From assembly GCA_002345675.1 (NCBI GenBank), contig DDWL01000056.1, positions 1 to 22,927 of the forward strand: a stretch of 22,927 nucleotides of DNA. Direction: 5' to 3'. The position numbers and the translations under genes were made by a program. Positions 14,491-22,278 of this stretch are shown here, piece after piece. The first letter of the stretch is position 1; every line of letters begins with the position of its first letter. The notes under the pieces are model-generated. The model ran no database searches and was not told the origin of the DNA. It was given only the letters and a program-made list of their open reading frames with translations. Source of the stretch: Bacteroidales bacterium UBA2287 (GTDB taxonomy: Bacteria > Bacteroidota > Bacteroidia > Bacteroidales > Tenuifilaceae).

Positions 14491-16626
14491 TTAACCCGAA
14501 ACTGGAAGCGTGAACCAGAATGTTGAACCCGAGTTCGATTCGCTTTCAACCCATATTTCACCTCCATGCTTTTCGATTAGCTCCTTACATAAAATAAGCC
14601 CTAAGCCTGTGCTGGGTTCGTTGTTAGTACCATGCCGCGAAACTTTTACGTTAAGTTTAAATAAATTTTCGCGAATTTCGGTTGGCATGCCAATGCCATT
14701 GTCGGCAATACCAATTAAAACAAAGCCCTTTTCCGATTTGTTTTCAATTATCTTAATTTCGCCTCCCTCGGGAGTAAACTTAATGGCGTTTGAAATAATG
14801 TTCCTGAAAATGGTTCTTACACTCTCGCGGTCGGCTAAAAGTTCGGTTTCGGTGTTTACACTCAAATTTACTGTGTGGCGCTTGGCAACAATTTGCGGTT
14901 TTAACAAATCGAGAACCGACTTCACATTGGGAAGCAAGCGTAACTTTTCGGGGGTAAACTTTTTAGTTCCACGCTTAATCATTGCCCATCCTAAAAGGTT
15001 TTCGAGAAGTTCGTAAATATTTTTTGCAGTTGTTTGTAGCGTTTTGGCCAAGTCGATAAACTCTTCGTGAGTTAGTTTAACACCTTGCTCGGTAAGCACT
15101 TCGGTTAATCCAATAAAACCTTGGAAGGGTCCCCGTAAATCGTGAGCAATAATTGAGAAAAACTTGTCCTTTTCGGCATTTGTTTTCAAAAGTTCTTCGT
15201 TCTGCTTTCGAATTTTTTCCTCGATTCGTTTACGTTCGTTTATATTCATGGTTAGGCCAACCAGTCGAAGCGGATCGCCACTTTCGGTGCGTTCAATAAC
15301 CATCCCAAAGTTGGCAACCCAGCGGTACTCGCCCCACTTATTACGCATTCGAAAGTCGCTGGTGTAGAAATTGGTTTTTCCTTCTAAGTGATCGCTTAGT
15401 TTAAGCTTAACATCGGGCAAATCGTCGGGGTGAACAATGTCGTAAATTTGGCTAATCGTTTTGGGAATTTCGGTGTCGTTGTAGCCCAATTCGAAGTAAA
15501 TTTGCTCGCCACCAATGGCTTCGCCAGTAACAAGGTTGTTCTCCCATGGGTCAATCCCAGCAACCTTAGCGGCTAATTGTAAACGGCTTTGGGCCGTTGT
15601 AAGTTCCTTTTGTGCCTTTAAACTTTCGCTAATGTTGCGAATTAGAAGAAGTTTACCAATTCGGCTAGTTCCCGACTGAATTAATGGGCTTAATACCACG
15701 TTGTATTCGTTGCCATTAAACGACATTTCAACATTTAGCGAATCGACGTTTTTTATATTTAAAGGGACAATAAAAGAACTGGTTATCTGGCTAGCAAAAG
15801 TAATTCCACTTTTATCATCAACAAGTTCTTTAACCATTGGGTTAGCATCGATAATATTACAATTCTTGTCGAGCACAACAATTCCATCGGGAAGGCTATC
15901 GAAAAGCACACGAAGCGCAACTGGCCTAACAAGCATAATATCGCCAAGCGAAATACCCAATACAAAAAGTGTACTTGTAATAGTAAATGCAACTGGAGTT
16001 AAATCGATAAAACCAAGCGGTCTAACGGCAAAAACATAAAGAATGTTCGATACAATTGGAACAAGCGAAGCAAATAGGAGTAAGTATACCTGGCGGTTAT
16101 TACCTGTTGACGAGGACAATAAAATTCGAACTAATTGCGCAATAGCAAAAACGAGTAAAATGTATGAGTATAAAAGATGTACCCACCACCAAGCACCATA
16201 TTCGGCAATACGAACAGGAATTCCGTCGAATAATTCAAGAGTGCTAGGCTTAAAGAAAAGCCCATGTAAACTATTGGTAAATAAAAGTAAAACCGAAATT
16301 GCTGGCACAACCCAAATTCCGTATCGCCAAAGCGGCTTTTTATAAAAGGTTGCATTTCTATACTCCGATGCAAAAAGCAAGAAAAGCACAGGTATAGATA
16401 TAATGCCAACGTAATAAATTGTAGTTAAAACTTCTTTAATCCATAATGTTTTAGCAACTAGTTCGATTCCTGAAAAAAAAGTCCAGTATGAAACTGTTAA
16501 AAGAAGAAACGGCAAGTAATAAACATTGTACTGATGTCGTTTTCGCCAAGTATAAATTGCTAATCCGCCTGCTAAAATTGCAGAAAAATTAAGCAAAAGG
16601 AAAAAGAATAGAGCCTTAGACTGCAT
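14491..16626 (-). CDS. Membrane histidine kinase with N-terminal 7TM sensor and two PAS domains
   Basis: A 711-residue sensor kinase. The first about 225 residues form seven hydrophobic helices of the kind known as the histidine-kinase N-terminal 7TM region (HisKA_7TM), with a short extracytoplasmic loop around LFFKPSTLELFDGIPVRI. PAS domains follow at about 240-350 (LFDSLPDGIVVLDKN) and 355-470 (a PAC-type fold, DFRMRNKWGEYRWVANFG). HisKA carries His495 in IAHDLRGPFQG, and the ATPase domain has NIISNAIKFTPEGG, DNGIGMP and STGLGLILCKEL. There is no receiver. The start ATG (MQSKALFFF) is preceded by a -7 box at 16702-16709. It may pass signals to the same unknown regulator as its hybrid neighbour, or the two kinases may act on each other; that is inference from adjacency. 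Confidence 0.9.
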   Translation of the reverse strand: MQSKALFFFLLLNFSAILAGGLAIYTWRKRHQYNVYYLPFLLLTVSYWTFFSGIELVAKTLWIKEVLTTIYYVGIISIPVLFLLFASEYRNATFYKKPLWRYGIWVVPAISVLLLFTNSLHGLFFKPSTLELFDGIPVRIAEYGAWWWVHLLYSYILLVFAIAQLVRILLSSSTGNNRQVYLLLFASLVPIVSNILYVFAVRPLGFIDLTPVAFTITSTLFVLGISLGDIMLVRPVALRVLFDSLPDGIVVLDKNCNIIDANPMVKELVDDKSGITFASQITSSFIVPLNIKNVDSLNVEMSFNGNEYNVVLSPLIQSGTSRIGKLLLIRNISESLKAQKELTTAQSRLQLAAKVAGIDPWENNLVTGEAIGGEQIYFELGYNDTEIPKTISQIYDIVHPDDLPDVKLKLSDHLEGKTNFYTSDFRMRNKWGEYRWVANFGMVIERTESGDPLRLVGLTMNINERKRIEEKIRKQNEELLKTNAEKDKFFSIIAHDLRGPFQGFIGLTEVLTEQGVKLTHEEFIDLAKTLQTTAKNIYELLENLLGWAMIKRGTKKFTPEKLRLLPNVKSVLDLLKPQIVAKRHTVNLSVNTETELLADRESVRTIFRNIISNAIKFTPEGGEIKIIENKSEKGFVLIGIADNGIGMPTEIRENLFKLNVKVSRHGTNNEPSTGLGLILCKELIEKHGGEIWVESESNSGSTFWFTLPVSG

Positions 16627-16701
16627 TGAATTATAATTATATTATAACGTATACGAATACTTAAAGAATTCGTTATGTTCTTATAATTTTTGCAACGTCC
16701 T

Positions 16702-16709
16702 CAAATATA
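16702..16709 (-). promoter_or_regulatory. Bacteroidota-type -7 box (TATATTTG) of the kinase operon
   Basis: On the minus strand this reads TATATTTG, an exact consensus match, 75 bases upstream of the kinase ATG at 16626. It would give a leader of about 70 bases. Confidence 0.45.
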
Positions 16710-16777
16710 TGAATAAACCGAAGTAGACTAATCCATTTAGCAAGAATAATCTATTGATTTAAAACACCTTTTAATTA

Positions 16778-18010
16778 CTAAAGATAACCTGAACCTAAGG
16801 TGTCCTTAGCAACGAAAGGCTCAACGGCTCGTTCGAAAATTCCTTGCACAAAGGCTATGGTCATTCCAAAGTTGGTTACAGGAATGCCTGCTTCAATAGC
16901 AGGTCGAAGTCGATTGAAAATTTGCTTTCGGGTAATCATACAGCCACCACACTGAATAACCAATGCGTAATCTCTAATGTCGCATGGCAACTTATCGAGA
17001 CCCGCAACCACTTCGTACTCGAGTCGCTTACCAGTAAAATTGCTAATCCATCGAGGAATTTTAACCCTGCCAATATCATCGCACGAAACGTGATGGGTAC
17101 AACTTTCGAGCAGAAGTATGCGATCGCCATCCTTTAAATCGGCAATTTTTGGCGTGCCCTTAATGTAGCTGTCGAAATCGCCTTTTAGGCGAGCAAGCAG
17201 AATGCTAAAACTTGTAAGCGGCACATCCTTTGGAATTGAGGCATCGGCCTTGTTAAATATTTGGCTATCGGTAATGGCCAATGCAGGTTTTATGCCCGTT
17301 TTACGCAGAAAAGCATCGACCTCGCGCTCCTTAAGTACAATGGCAACCGCATCGTTATCGAGGGCATCGCGAATGGCCTGCACCTGCGGCAGAATTAGTC
17401 GCCCAGCGGGCGCCTCAACGTCGATTGGGGTAATGAGTAGAACAATGTCGCCATACGAAACCAAATCGCCAAGCAGGGTTGGATTTCGATAACTCGCCTC
17501 GGGAATGGAGAGGCGAATGGCCCGAATAAGATTCTCAAAACCTAGGCTACTTGTTGCGCTTACTTCAAGCACAATCGATTCGCCCAGCTCGTCGTTCAGG
17601 CGATTTTTTAATTCGGGAGAAATGGGAACCAAATCGTGCTTGCTATGGGCAACAATAAAGGGGGTGTCGGTTTTTTTGAATTTGGCAATCAGGTTCTCCT
17701 CAAATTCGCCCCAAATATTATTGGCAATTACAAGAATTGCCAAATCGATTTGGTTAATGGTTTCGAGGGTTTTGGCAATGCGCTTTTGGCCAAGTTCGCC
17801 AATGTCGTCAATTCCAGCAGTGTCGATAAGTATAACTGGTCCAAAGCCAGTTATTTCGAGCGATTTTTTAACTGGGTCGGTGGTGGTTCCAGCAAAATCG
17901 GAAACTATGGCAACGCTTTGGCCTGTAAGCATGTTAATAAGCGAACTTTTGCCATTATTTCGGCGACCGTAAATGCCAATGTGGGGTTTACTCTCCTTGC
18001 CCTTGCTCAT
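16778..18010 (-). CDS. hydF: [FeFe]-hydrogenase H-cluster maturation GTPase HydF
   Basis: The scaffold on which the diiron subcluster of [FeFe]-hydrogenase is held before transfer to the apo-enzyme, working with the radical-SAM proteins HydE and HydG. The 410 residues match the family length. The Ras-like GTPase domain shows G1 at GRRNNGKS (15-22), G2 in FAGTTTDP, G3 in DTAGIDD, and G4 as HSKHD in place of NKxD. The C-terminal cluster-binding domain has C304-T-H306 and C354-G-G-C357, which fits the HydF signature CxH...HCxxC except that the residue before C354 is Gln, not His. A -7 box 17 bases upstream of the ATG (18028-18035) suggests its own promoter. hydE, hydG and a hydrogenase gene are not in this window. 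Confidence 0.93.
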   Translation of the reverse strand: MSKGKESKPHIGIYGRRNNGKSSLINMLTGQSVAIVSDFAGTTTDPVKKSLEITGFGPVILIDTAGIDDIGELGQKRIAKTLETINQIDLAILVIANNIWGEFEENLIAKFKKTDTPFIVAHSKHDLVPISPELKNRLNDELGESIVLEVSATSSLGFENLIRAIRLSIPEASYRNPTLLGDLVSYGDIVLLITPIDVEAPAGRLILPQVQAIRDALDNDAVAIVLKEREVDAFLRKTGIKPALAITDSQIFNKADASIPKDVPLTSFSILLARLKGDFDSYIKGTPKIADLKDGDRILLLESCTHHVSCDDIGRVKIPRWISNFTGKRLEYEVVAGLDKLPCDIRDYALVIQCGGCMITRKQIFNRLRPAIEAGIPVTNFGMTIAFVQGIFERAVEPFVAKDTLGSGYL

Positions 18011-18027
18011 ACTTTAGTGAATTTAAG

Positions 18028-18035
18028 CAAAGATA
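18028..18035 (-). promoter_or_regulatory. Bacteroidota-type -7 box (TATCTTTG) of hydF
   Basis: Minus-strand TATCTTTG is an exact TAnnTTTG match lying in the 48-base gap between the upstream secreted-protein gene and hydF. It suggests that hydF is transcribed on its own. Confidence 0.5.
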
Positions 18036-18058
18036 AAGGATTTATTCAATTGAATATT

Positions 18059-19543
18059 TCAATTTAAAACAATAACCTTTCTAACAATTCGCTCGGCTCC
18101 ATTGCCCTGTAATGTAATAAAATAGATTCCTGCTGGAATGTTTTTAGGAATTACAATTCCGTTTTCGGAAGAATTTACTTTAACATTTCTCACCAGTTCA
18201 CCAGCCGTGTTAGTTATGCTAACTAAAAGTTGGCTTGTAGCACCACTGATGTAAACCATTTCTCCAGCCTTAACTGGATTTGGGTAAATATTCAACTTAT
18301 TTGCTTCGAATGTAGTGGTTGATGTAATAACAAGCGGGGTTCCCCAGGTTTCATCACCTTTTTTGTAGTAAACAATATATTTATTTTCGAAACTCTCGTT
18401 AATTGCTGACTCGTAACCTATACAACCAATTCCTTCGGCAACAACATACGAATATGATTGTTCTTTGGTTGGAATTAATGGATGCCAGCAATCACCGCTC
18501 TCTTGATTATAACCGAAACCCAGGCCTTGCTGGTCAATTTGAATTCGGTCGTTAGCCCAAACATCCTGAGAGTAGCCATCGGCTGCATAACCTTCGTCGG
18601 TATGCAGAATAACCTCTTCGGGAAAATAAATATGGGGATTGCTCAAACTGATTGTTTCAATTTCGAATTTTATAAAAATCGAATCCACGTTATTGTCTGG
18701 GTTAACATTATCGGTATAAAAATGATGCGTTTTAACCATAAAATTATATCTCATTGAATAATTCAACTCAACAAACTGCTTTTCAATAACCGTTTTTATA
18801 ATTTCCTCTTCAACTAACCAATTTGTGTAACAATGCTTGGTTTTACTATAATGAAACTCATCCCCAATGTTGTAGTTGTAAATATCGACCTCGCTCATAA
18901 CTGTTTTACCTAACTCAAATTTCGAAATGCCAACTATGTCGAAATTTTCCAATTCCATGTGCAGGTAATGGTCGTTGTACGAATAGTTAAAGTGCCGTAA
19001 CGGGAACAGTTTAACAAAGCCAAAGTTCTTGGCAATTTTAACCGAGAGATTATCGTAGGGATTTGGGACAACTGGCAGACCACTTTCATCGACCTGAATA
19101 AAAGTAAAGGTTTTAACCAAATCCTCAACCCCCAGAAAATGTTCTATTGATGCCTGCGAAATAGTGCAGTTAACCTTGCTTCCATCAGGAAAAGTGTAAA
19201 AAACCCAAGTGGAGTCGATATTTGCTTTGGGATGTAGAGCTAAAGGTTCGCCTTCATAGTTGCTGAAAAGCCAAGTGTCGTTTAGTTTTTTTGTTGCGTT
19301 TGCCCCAATCCACGATGCCCCATTGGGTTTAAAACATGAATAATCGCCGCCATCGTCCCACGTTTTGTAAAAGTGAAAAACCGAATCGTTTTCGGTAGTT
19401 GTAATCGAATCGATTTTTATTGCATATATTCCATTTTGACTATTATAAAAAGCCGAAACGTTATTTTTAACAATTGGAGCCCAGTTTTGAGCAAAACATG
19501 CAGTTTCAAACAATACAAAACATGCAAAAAATACTTTTTTCAT
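18059..19543 (-). CDS. Secreted protein of unknown function with T9SS sorting domain
   Basis: A 494-residue exported protein. The signal peptide (MKKVFFACFVLFETACFAQ) ends in a cleavage site of the AQ-N type common in this phylum. The middle part (about 20-410) is rich in aromatic and charged residues with no domain I recognise. It contains several Cys (for example YSCFKPNG, NCTISQ, GDCWHPL, GIGCIGYES) that could form disulfides outside the cell. The last about 75 residues (LNIYPNPVKAGEMVYISG...GIYFITLQ) form a Por-type sorting domain, so export is by the type IX system. It is 48 bases upstream of hydF in the same direction, but hydF seems to have its own promoter, so a functional link is not implied. 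Confidence 0.8.
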   Translation of the reverse strand: MKKVFFACFVLFETACFAQNWAPIVKNNVSAFYNSQNGIYAIKIDSITTTENDSVFHFYKTWDDGGDYSCFKPNGASWIGANATKKLNDTWLFSNYEGEPLALHPKANIDSTWVFYTFPDGSKVNCTISQASIEHFLGVEDLVKTFTFIQVDESGLPVVPNPYDNLSVKIAKNFGFVKLFPLRHFNYSYNDHYLHMELENFDIVGISKFELGKTVMSEVDIYNYNIGDEFHYSKTKHCYTNWLVEEEIIKTVIEKQFVELNYSMRYNFMVKTHHFYTDNVNPDNNVDSIFIKFEIETISLSNPHIYFPEEVILHTDEGYAADGYSQDVWANDRIQIDQQGLGFGYNQESGDCWHPLIPTKEQSYSYVVAEGIGCIGYESAINESFENKYIVYYKKGDETWGTPLVITSTTTFEANKLNIYPNPVKAGEMVYISGATSQLLVSITNTAGELVRNVKVNSSENGIVIPKNIPAGIYFITLQGNGAERIVRKVIVLN

Positions 19544-19610
19544 AGTGATATATTTTACCGCAATTTAAAAATAAATTAAAGGTCAATTACATACCACCTT
19601 ATTTTTTTTA

Positions 19611-19618
19611 TATTTTTG
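19611..19618 (+). promoter_or_regulatory. Bacteroidota-type -7 box (TATTTTTG)
   Basis: An exact TAnnTTTG match 45 bases before the ATG at 19664, in the divergent spacer between two exported-protein genes. Confidence 0.45.
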
Positions 19619-19663
19619 TTTTCGACTTTACCAGAAAGCAACTAAAAACTAACCTAAAATAAT

Positions 19664-20635
19664 ATGAAAAGAGTATTTTTTGTACTTGCTGCGGCTATTT
19701 TGCTTTTAGTAAGCAATAACACTACGGCTCAAATTAAAGGACTGCTTCGCGACAAGGCATGGGAATCAATTCAAAATAAAAATAAGCAAGCCGAGGAACA
19801 AAAAAGGCAAGAGGAACAAAAACGCCAGGAAGAGGAACAGGCAAAGCAGCAGGACCAGGAGCAATCCCAACCACAAGCACAAGATAATGAATCGCAAAGT
19901 AACCCAACTCGCCAAAAGCAGAAAGAGGCAAATAGCCTTATGCAGCAAAAAATGATGAGCAAAATGGGGTTTAACAATGTAAAGTTTGAAACCCAGTACG
20001 AATTTACTTCGAGTATGGCAATGGAAATTGAAACCATCGACTCGTTAAAGAATAAGGATAAGGTGCTTTACACAACCTACTTTAACCCTAACGATAAAAG
20101 TTTTGCAATGGTATTCGATGCGGTCGACCGCGAATCGGGCGAGAAGCAAAAAAGCACCATAATTCTCGACACAAAAAACTGGGCAATGCTAATTCTCTCC
20201 GAGAAAAATGGCGAACGCAGCGGAATAGCTATGAAAGTTGCGCCCGACAGCACTGCAGTTGAAACCGAATCGACCGAAAAGGTTGAACAACATGAAGAAT
20301 TTATTCACCCATACTACAAGGCAACAGGTCGCACAAAAACTGTTTCGGGGTTTAGCTGTAAAGAGTACGAATATAGTAACCCCGAGGGAAGCGCATCGGT
20401 TTGGGCAACTAACGACCAAAAGCTTAACTTCTCGAATGCCTATGGCTACATGAACGGCTTTCAAGCGTTAGCTGGGGCTGGCTGGGGCTGGGGAATGGGA
20501 ATGGTTATGGAAATGGCTTTTAAGGATGCCGACTCGCCAGCACAAACGCACATGCTTGTTAAGGAAATTCAACCTAATAGCGCAAAAAAAATAAGCGTTG
20601 CCGAATTTAATGTTGTTGGGTTTGGAGGGCAATAG
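19664..20635 (+). CDS. Exported DUF4412-like protein with Gln/Glu-rich linker
   Basis: A 323-residue envelope protein. The signal peptide (MKRVFFVLAAAILLLVSNNTTAQ) is followed by a low-complexity segment (about 38-95) of EEQKRQ-type repeats and Gln-rich sequence. A folded domain then runs from about 100 (FETQYEFTSSMAMEIET) to the end. Its alternating strands, the phrase TKTVSGFSCKEYEY and the Met-rich stretch GWGWGMGMVMEM resemble DUF4412 proteins of Bacteroidota, whose function is unknown. Lack of a lipobox Cys after the signal peptide suggests a soluble periplasmic protein. It is a single gene with a -7 box upstream and a terminator directly downstream. The family call is from memory of the motif pattern. 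Confidence 0.72.
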   Translation: MKRVFFVLAAAILLLVSNNTTAQIKGLLRDKAWESIQNKNKQAEEQKRQEEQKRQEEEQAKQQDQEQSQPQAQDNESQSNPTRQKQKEANSLMQQKMMSKMGFNNVKFETQYEFTSSMAMEIETIDSLKNKDKVLYTTYFNPNDKSFAMVFDAVDRESGEKQKSTIILDTKNWAMLILSEKNGERSGIAMKVAPDSTAVETESTEKVEQHEEFIHPYYKATGRTKTVSGFSCKEYEYSNPEGSASVWATNDQKLNFSNAYGYMNGFQALAGAGWGWGMGMVMEMAFKDADSPAQTHMLVKEIQPNSAKKISVAEFNVVGFGGQ

Positions 20636-20661
20636 TTGCAAATTATTATTTCTGAATTATC

Positions 20662-20686
20662 AAGGGGGCTTTGCTCCCTTTTTTTA
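20662..20686 (+). terminator. Rho-independent terminator of the DUF4412-like gene
   Basis: Stem aagggggc (20662-20669) with gctccctt (20673-20680), one G-U pair and a TTT loop, followed by a run of T to about 20685. It lies 27 bases after the stop codon. Confidence 0.8.
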
Positions 20687-20727
20687 TTCCCCTAACTTAA
20701 AAAGTATAGTAACACGGAAAAATTTGC

Positions 20728-20848
20728 CAAACCCAAAGGGTTTGAATGTTTATAGAAACATGTGTGGTTAGGGTATTCGACCCCAGCTGGGGTCGTATAA
20801 ATTTTAATAGCAATTTGTTTCTATAAACATTTGATGCCGCTGGCATCA
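20728..20848. repeat. Intergenic cassette of linked palindromes around a 16-bp inverted repeat
   Basis: In order: palindrome caaaccc-aaa-gggtttg (20728-20744); AATGTTTATAGAAACA (20745-20760); the perfect 18-bp palindrome CGACCCCAGCTGGGGTCG (20778-20795); the exact reverse complement of the 16-mer, TGTTTCTATAAACATT (20816-20831); palindrome TGATGCC-gct-GGCATCA (20832-20848). The outer palindromes abut the 16-mers directly, so the whole block is symmetrical in layout although the three stems differ in sequence. No reading frame is supported across it. Confidence 0.85.
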
Positions 20849-20952
20849 TACGTTATTTGCTAGTTGCCTAATTAAATACTTGATACTTTGGTTTACTTAC
20901 TCATCAAGGAGAAAGTAAAGAGATTTAAAATAAGATCTACAATTAAAAAACA

Positions 20953-20967
20953 GATAGTTATCGGGAT
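20953..20967 (+). repeat. Fragment of the CCCGATA palindrome family
   Basis: GATAGTTATCGGGAT shares its core with the hairpin at 7605-7637 and with the end of the window. It lies just beyond the 3' end of the methyltransferase gene. Confidence 0.5.
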
Positions 20968-20984
20968 TTGCAGTTTATTGTAAG

Positions 20985-22142
20985 TTATTCCCCTAATTTA
21001 AATAACTGGCTTGCAACAAACTTTACAACCTCAACATTCACCGAGTTTCCAAACTGTTTAAAAGCCTGTTGTGAGGTTGCGTTAATTATAAAATTTGTTG
21101 GAAACGACTGCAAATTTGCCGCTTCGCGGGGAGTAATTCGCCTTTTTTCCCATCCAATTATTGGAACGTGCACCATTGCCACAAGCGCTGGAAACTCGCT
21201 GGGTCGCTTTACCCTAATTCCCGATGGTCGAAACTGTATTATTCCATCCCAAACACTTTTTATTGCGTTTCCAGCTTGCCACTCGAACTTGGTGTGAGTA
21301 GGTGTAAATCCCTCTAGGTTATTGTATTTCAGCAGCCACGTGTCGATATGCTTTTTGTTTTCGGCATACAGAGTTCGATTTCGAACAATAAAATCTTGTT
21401 TCCACTTAGGCAATTGCGATATTTCGTACTCGCGTTTAAACTCGGTAGCCCAAACAGGGAAACCAATAACTTTATTCTTAATGCCCTGCAAAAAGTCGTC
21501 CCATGCTTGCAGCACAAATTCCTCGGCTGAACTTATATGCGAATTTGTTTCAACTTGGTTATTAATTACTAAGTGAGCACTTGTTTGGTTTCGCTTTGCT
21601 GGCGGAACGCTAATTGTAAGCGCTTCGAGCGATGTAAAATCTCTATGAATTCCGGGTATAAAAACACGGTCGCGTAGCTGTGGAATACCAATTTGATGAG
21701 GGCTAACAATAATTGGCTTATCGGGAATAATGTAGCCCAAATCGACCAGATTTTTATGAATTACCCGCCAGGTTCTGCCCTTGTCGTGTCCAACCAAATT
21801 TCGAACATTCTCTAAAAGAATGTACTTGGGCTTATGGTATTTAAGAATGCGTAGAATTTCGAAGAAAAGTGTTCCACGGGTATCCTCAAAGCCTTCCTGC
21901 TTGCCTGCTTTCGAAAAAGCCTGACAAGGAAACCCGGCGCAAAGCATGTCGTGCGAAGGAATGCTACCTTCGGGAACTTCGCGAATATTGAACGAAGAGT
22001 CGACCCCAAAATTTGTTCGGTAGGTTTCGATGGCAAACCTGTCGATTTCGGATGCAAATACGCATTCGCCACCCAAACTGCTCATGGCAACATGAAAGCC
22101 TCCAATACCCGCAAACAGGTCGATAAACCTAAATTTCTCCAT
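20985..22142 (-). CDS. DNA (cytosine-5-)-methyltransferase, orphan
   Basis: A 385-residue enzyme that methylates cytosine at C5 within a specific DNA sequence using S-adenosylmethionine. Conserved motifs are in order: I FIDLFAGIGGF (6-16), IV GFPCQAFS with catalytic Cys73, VI ENVRN (111-115), VIII QLRDRVF (155-161), IX RRITPREAANLQSFP and X FGNSV near the end. The target-recognition region lies between VIII and IX (about 165-335). The start is the ATG at 22142: a TTG at 22166 is in frame, but the minus-strand -7 box TACCTTTG at 22164-22171 covers it. No restriction endonuclease, Vsr nickase or specificity subunit is recognisable next to it, so it is an orphan or the remnant of a type II system. 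Target sequence not deducible. Confidence 0.93.
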   Translation of the reverse strand: MEKFRFIDLFAGIGGFHVAMSSLGGECVFASEIDRFAIETYRTNFGVDSSFNIREVPEGSIPSHDMLCAGFPCQAFSKAGKQEGFEDTRGTLFFEILRILKYHKPKYILLENVRNLVGHDKGRTWRVIHKNLVDLGYIIPDKPIIVSPHQIGIPQLRDRVFIPGIHRDFTSLEALTISVPPAKRNQTSAHLVINNQVETNSHISSAEEFVLQAWDDFLQGIKNKVIGFPVWATEFKREYEISQLPKWKQDFIVRNRTLYAENKKHIDTWLLKYNNLEGFTPTHTKFEWQAGNAIKSVWDGIIQFRPSGIRVKRPSEFPALVAMVHVPIIGWEKRRITPREAANLQSFPTNFIINATSQQAFKQFGNSVNVEVVKFVASQLFKLGE

Positions 22143-22163
22143 CAATTTTAAAAAAGTAAGATG

Positions 22164-22171
22164 CAAAGGTA
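22164..22171 (-). promoter_or_regulatory. Bacteroidota-type -7 box (TACCTTTG) of the methyltransferase
   Basis: Minus-strand TACCTTTG is an exact TAnnTTTG match, 21 bases before the ATG at 22142, and fixes that start. Confidence 0.55.
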
Positions 22172-22248
22172 AAACTCTGAGCCGAATTGCAATGAGGAAA
22201 AATTCTTATGTTAGCCACTTAGCAACCACAATGAATCCCTTTTTCTTA

Positions 22249-22256
22249 TAGTTTTG
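22249..22256 (+). promoter_or_regulatory. Bacteroidota-type -7 box (TAGTTTTG)
   Basis: An exact TAnnTTTG match 22 bases before the ATG at 22279. It is about 80 bases from the divergent methyltransferase box. Confidence 0.5.
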
Positions 22257-22278
22257 TCAAAAGTTTAACTTTTCATCT

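Noticed and set aside
14510..15016. Long open frames opposite the sensor kinases and HydF (for example 168 codons on the plus strand)
   Set aside because: They lie fully antisense to strongly conserved coding domains and have no recognisable protein pattern or start signals.
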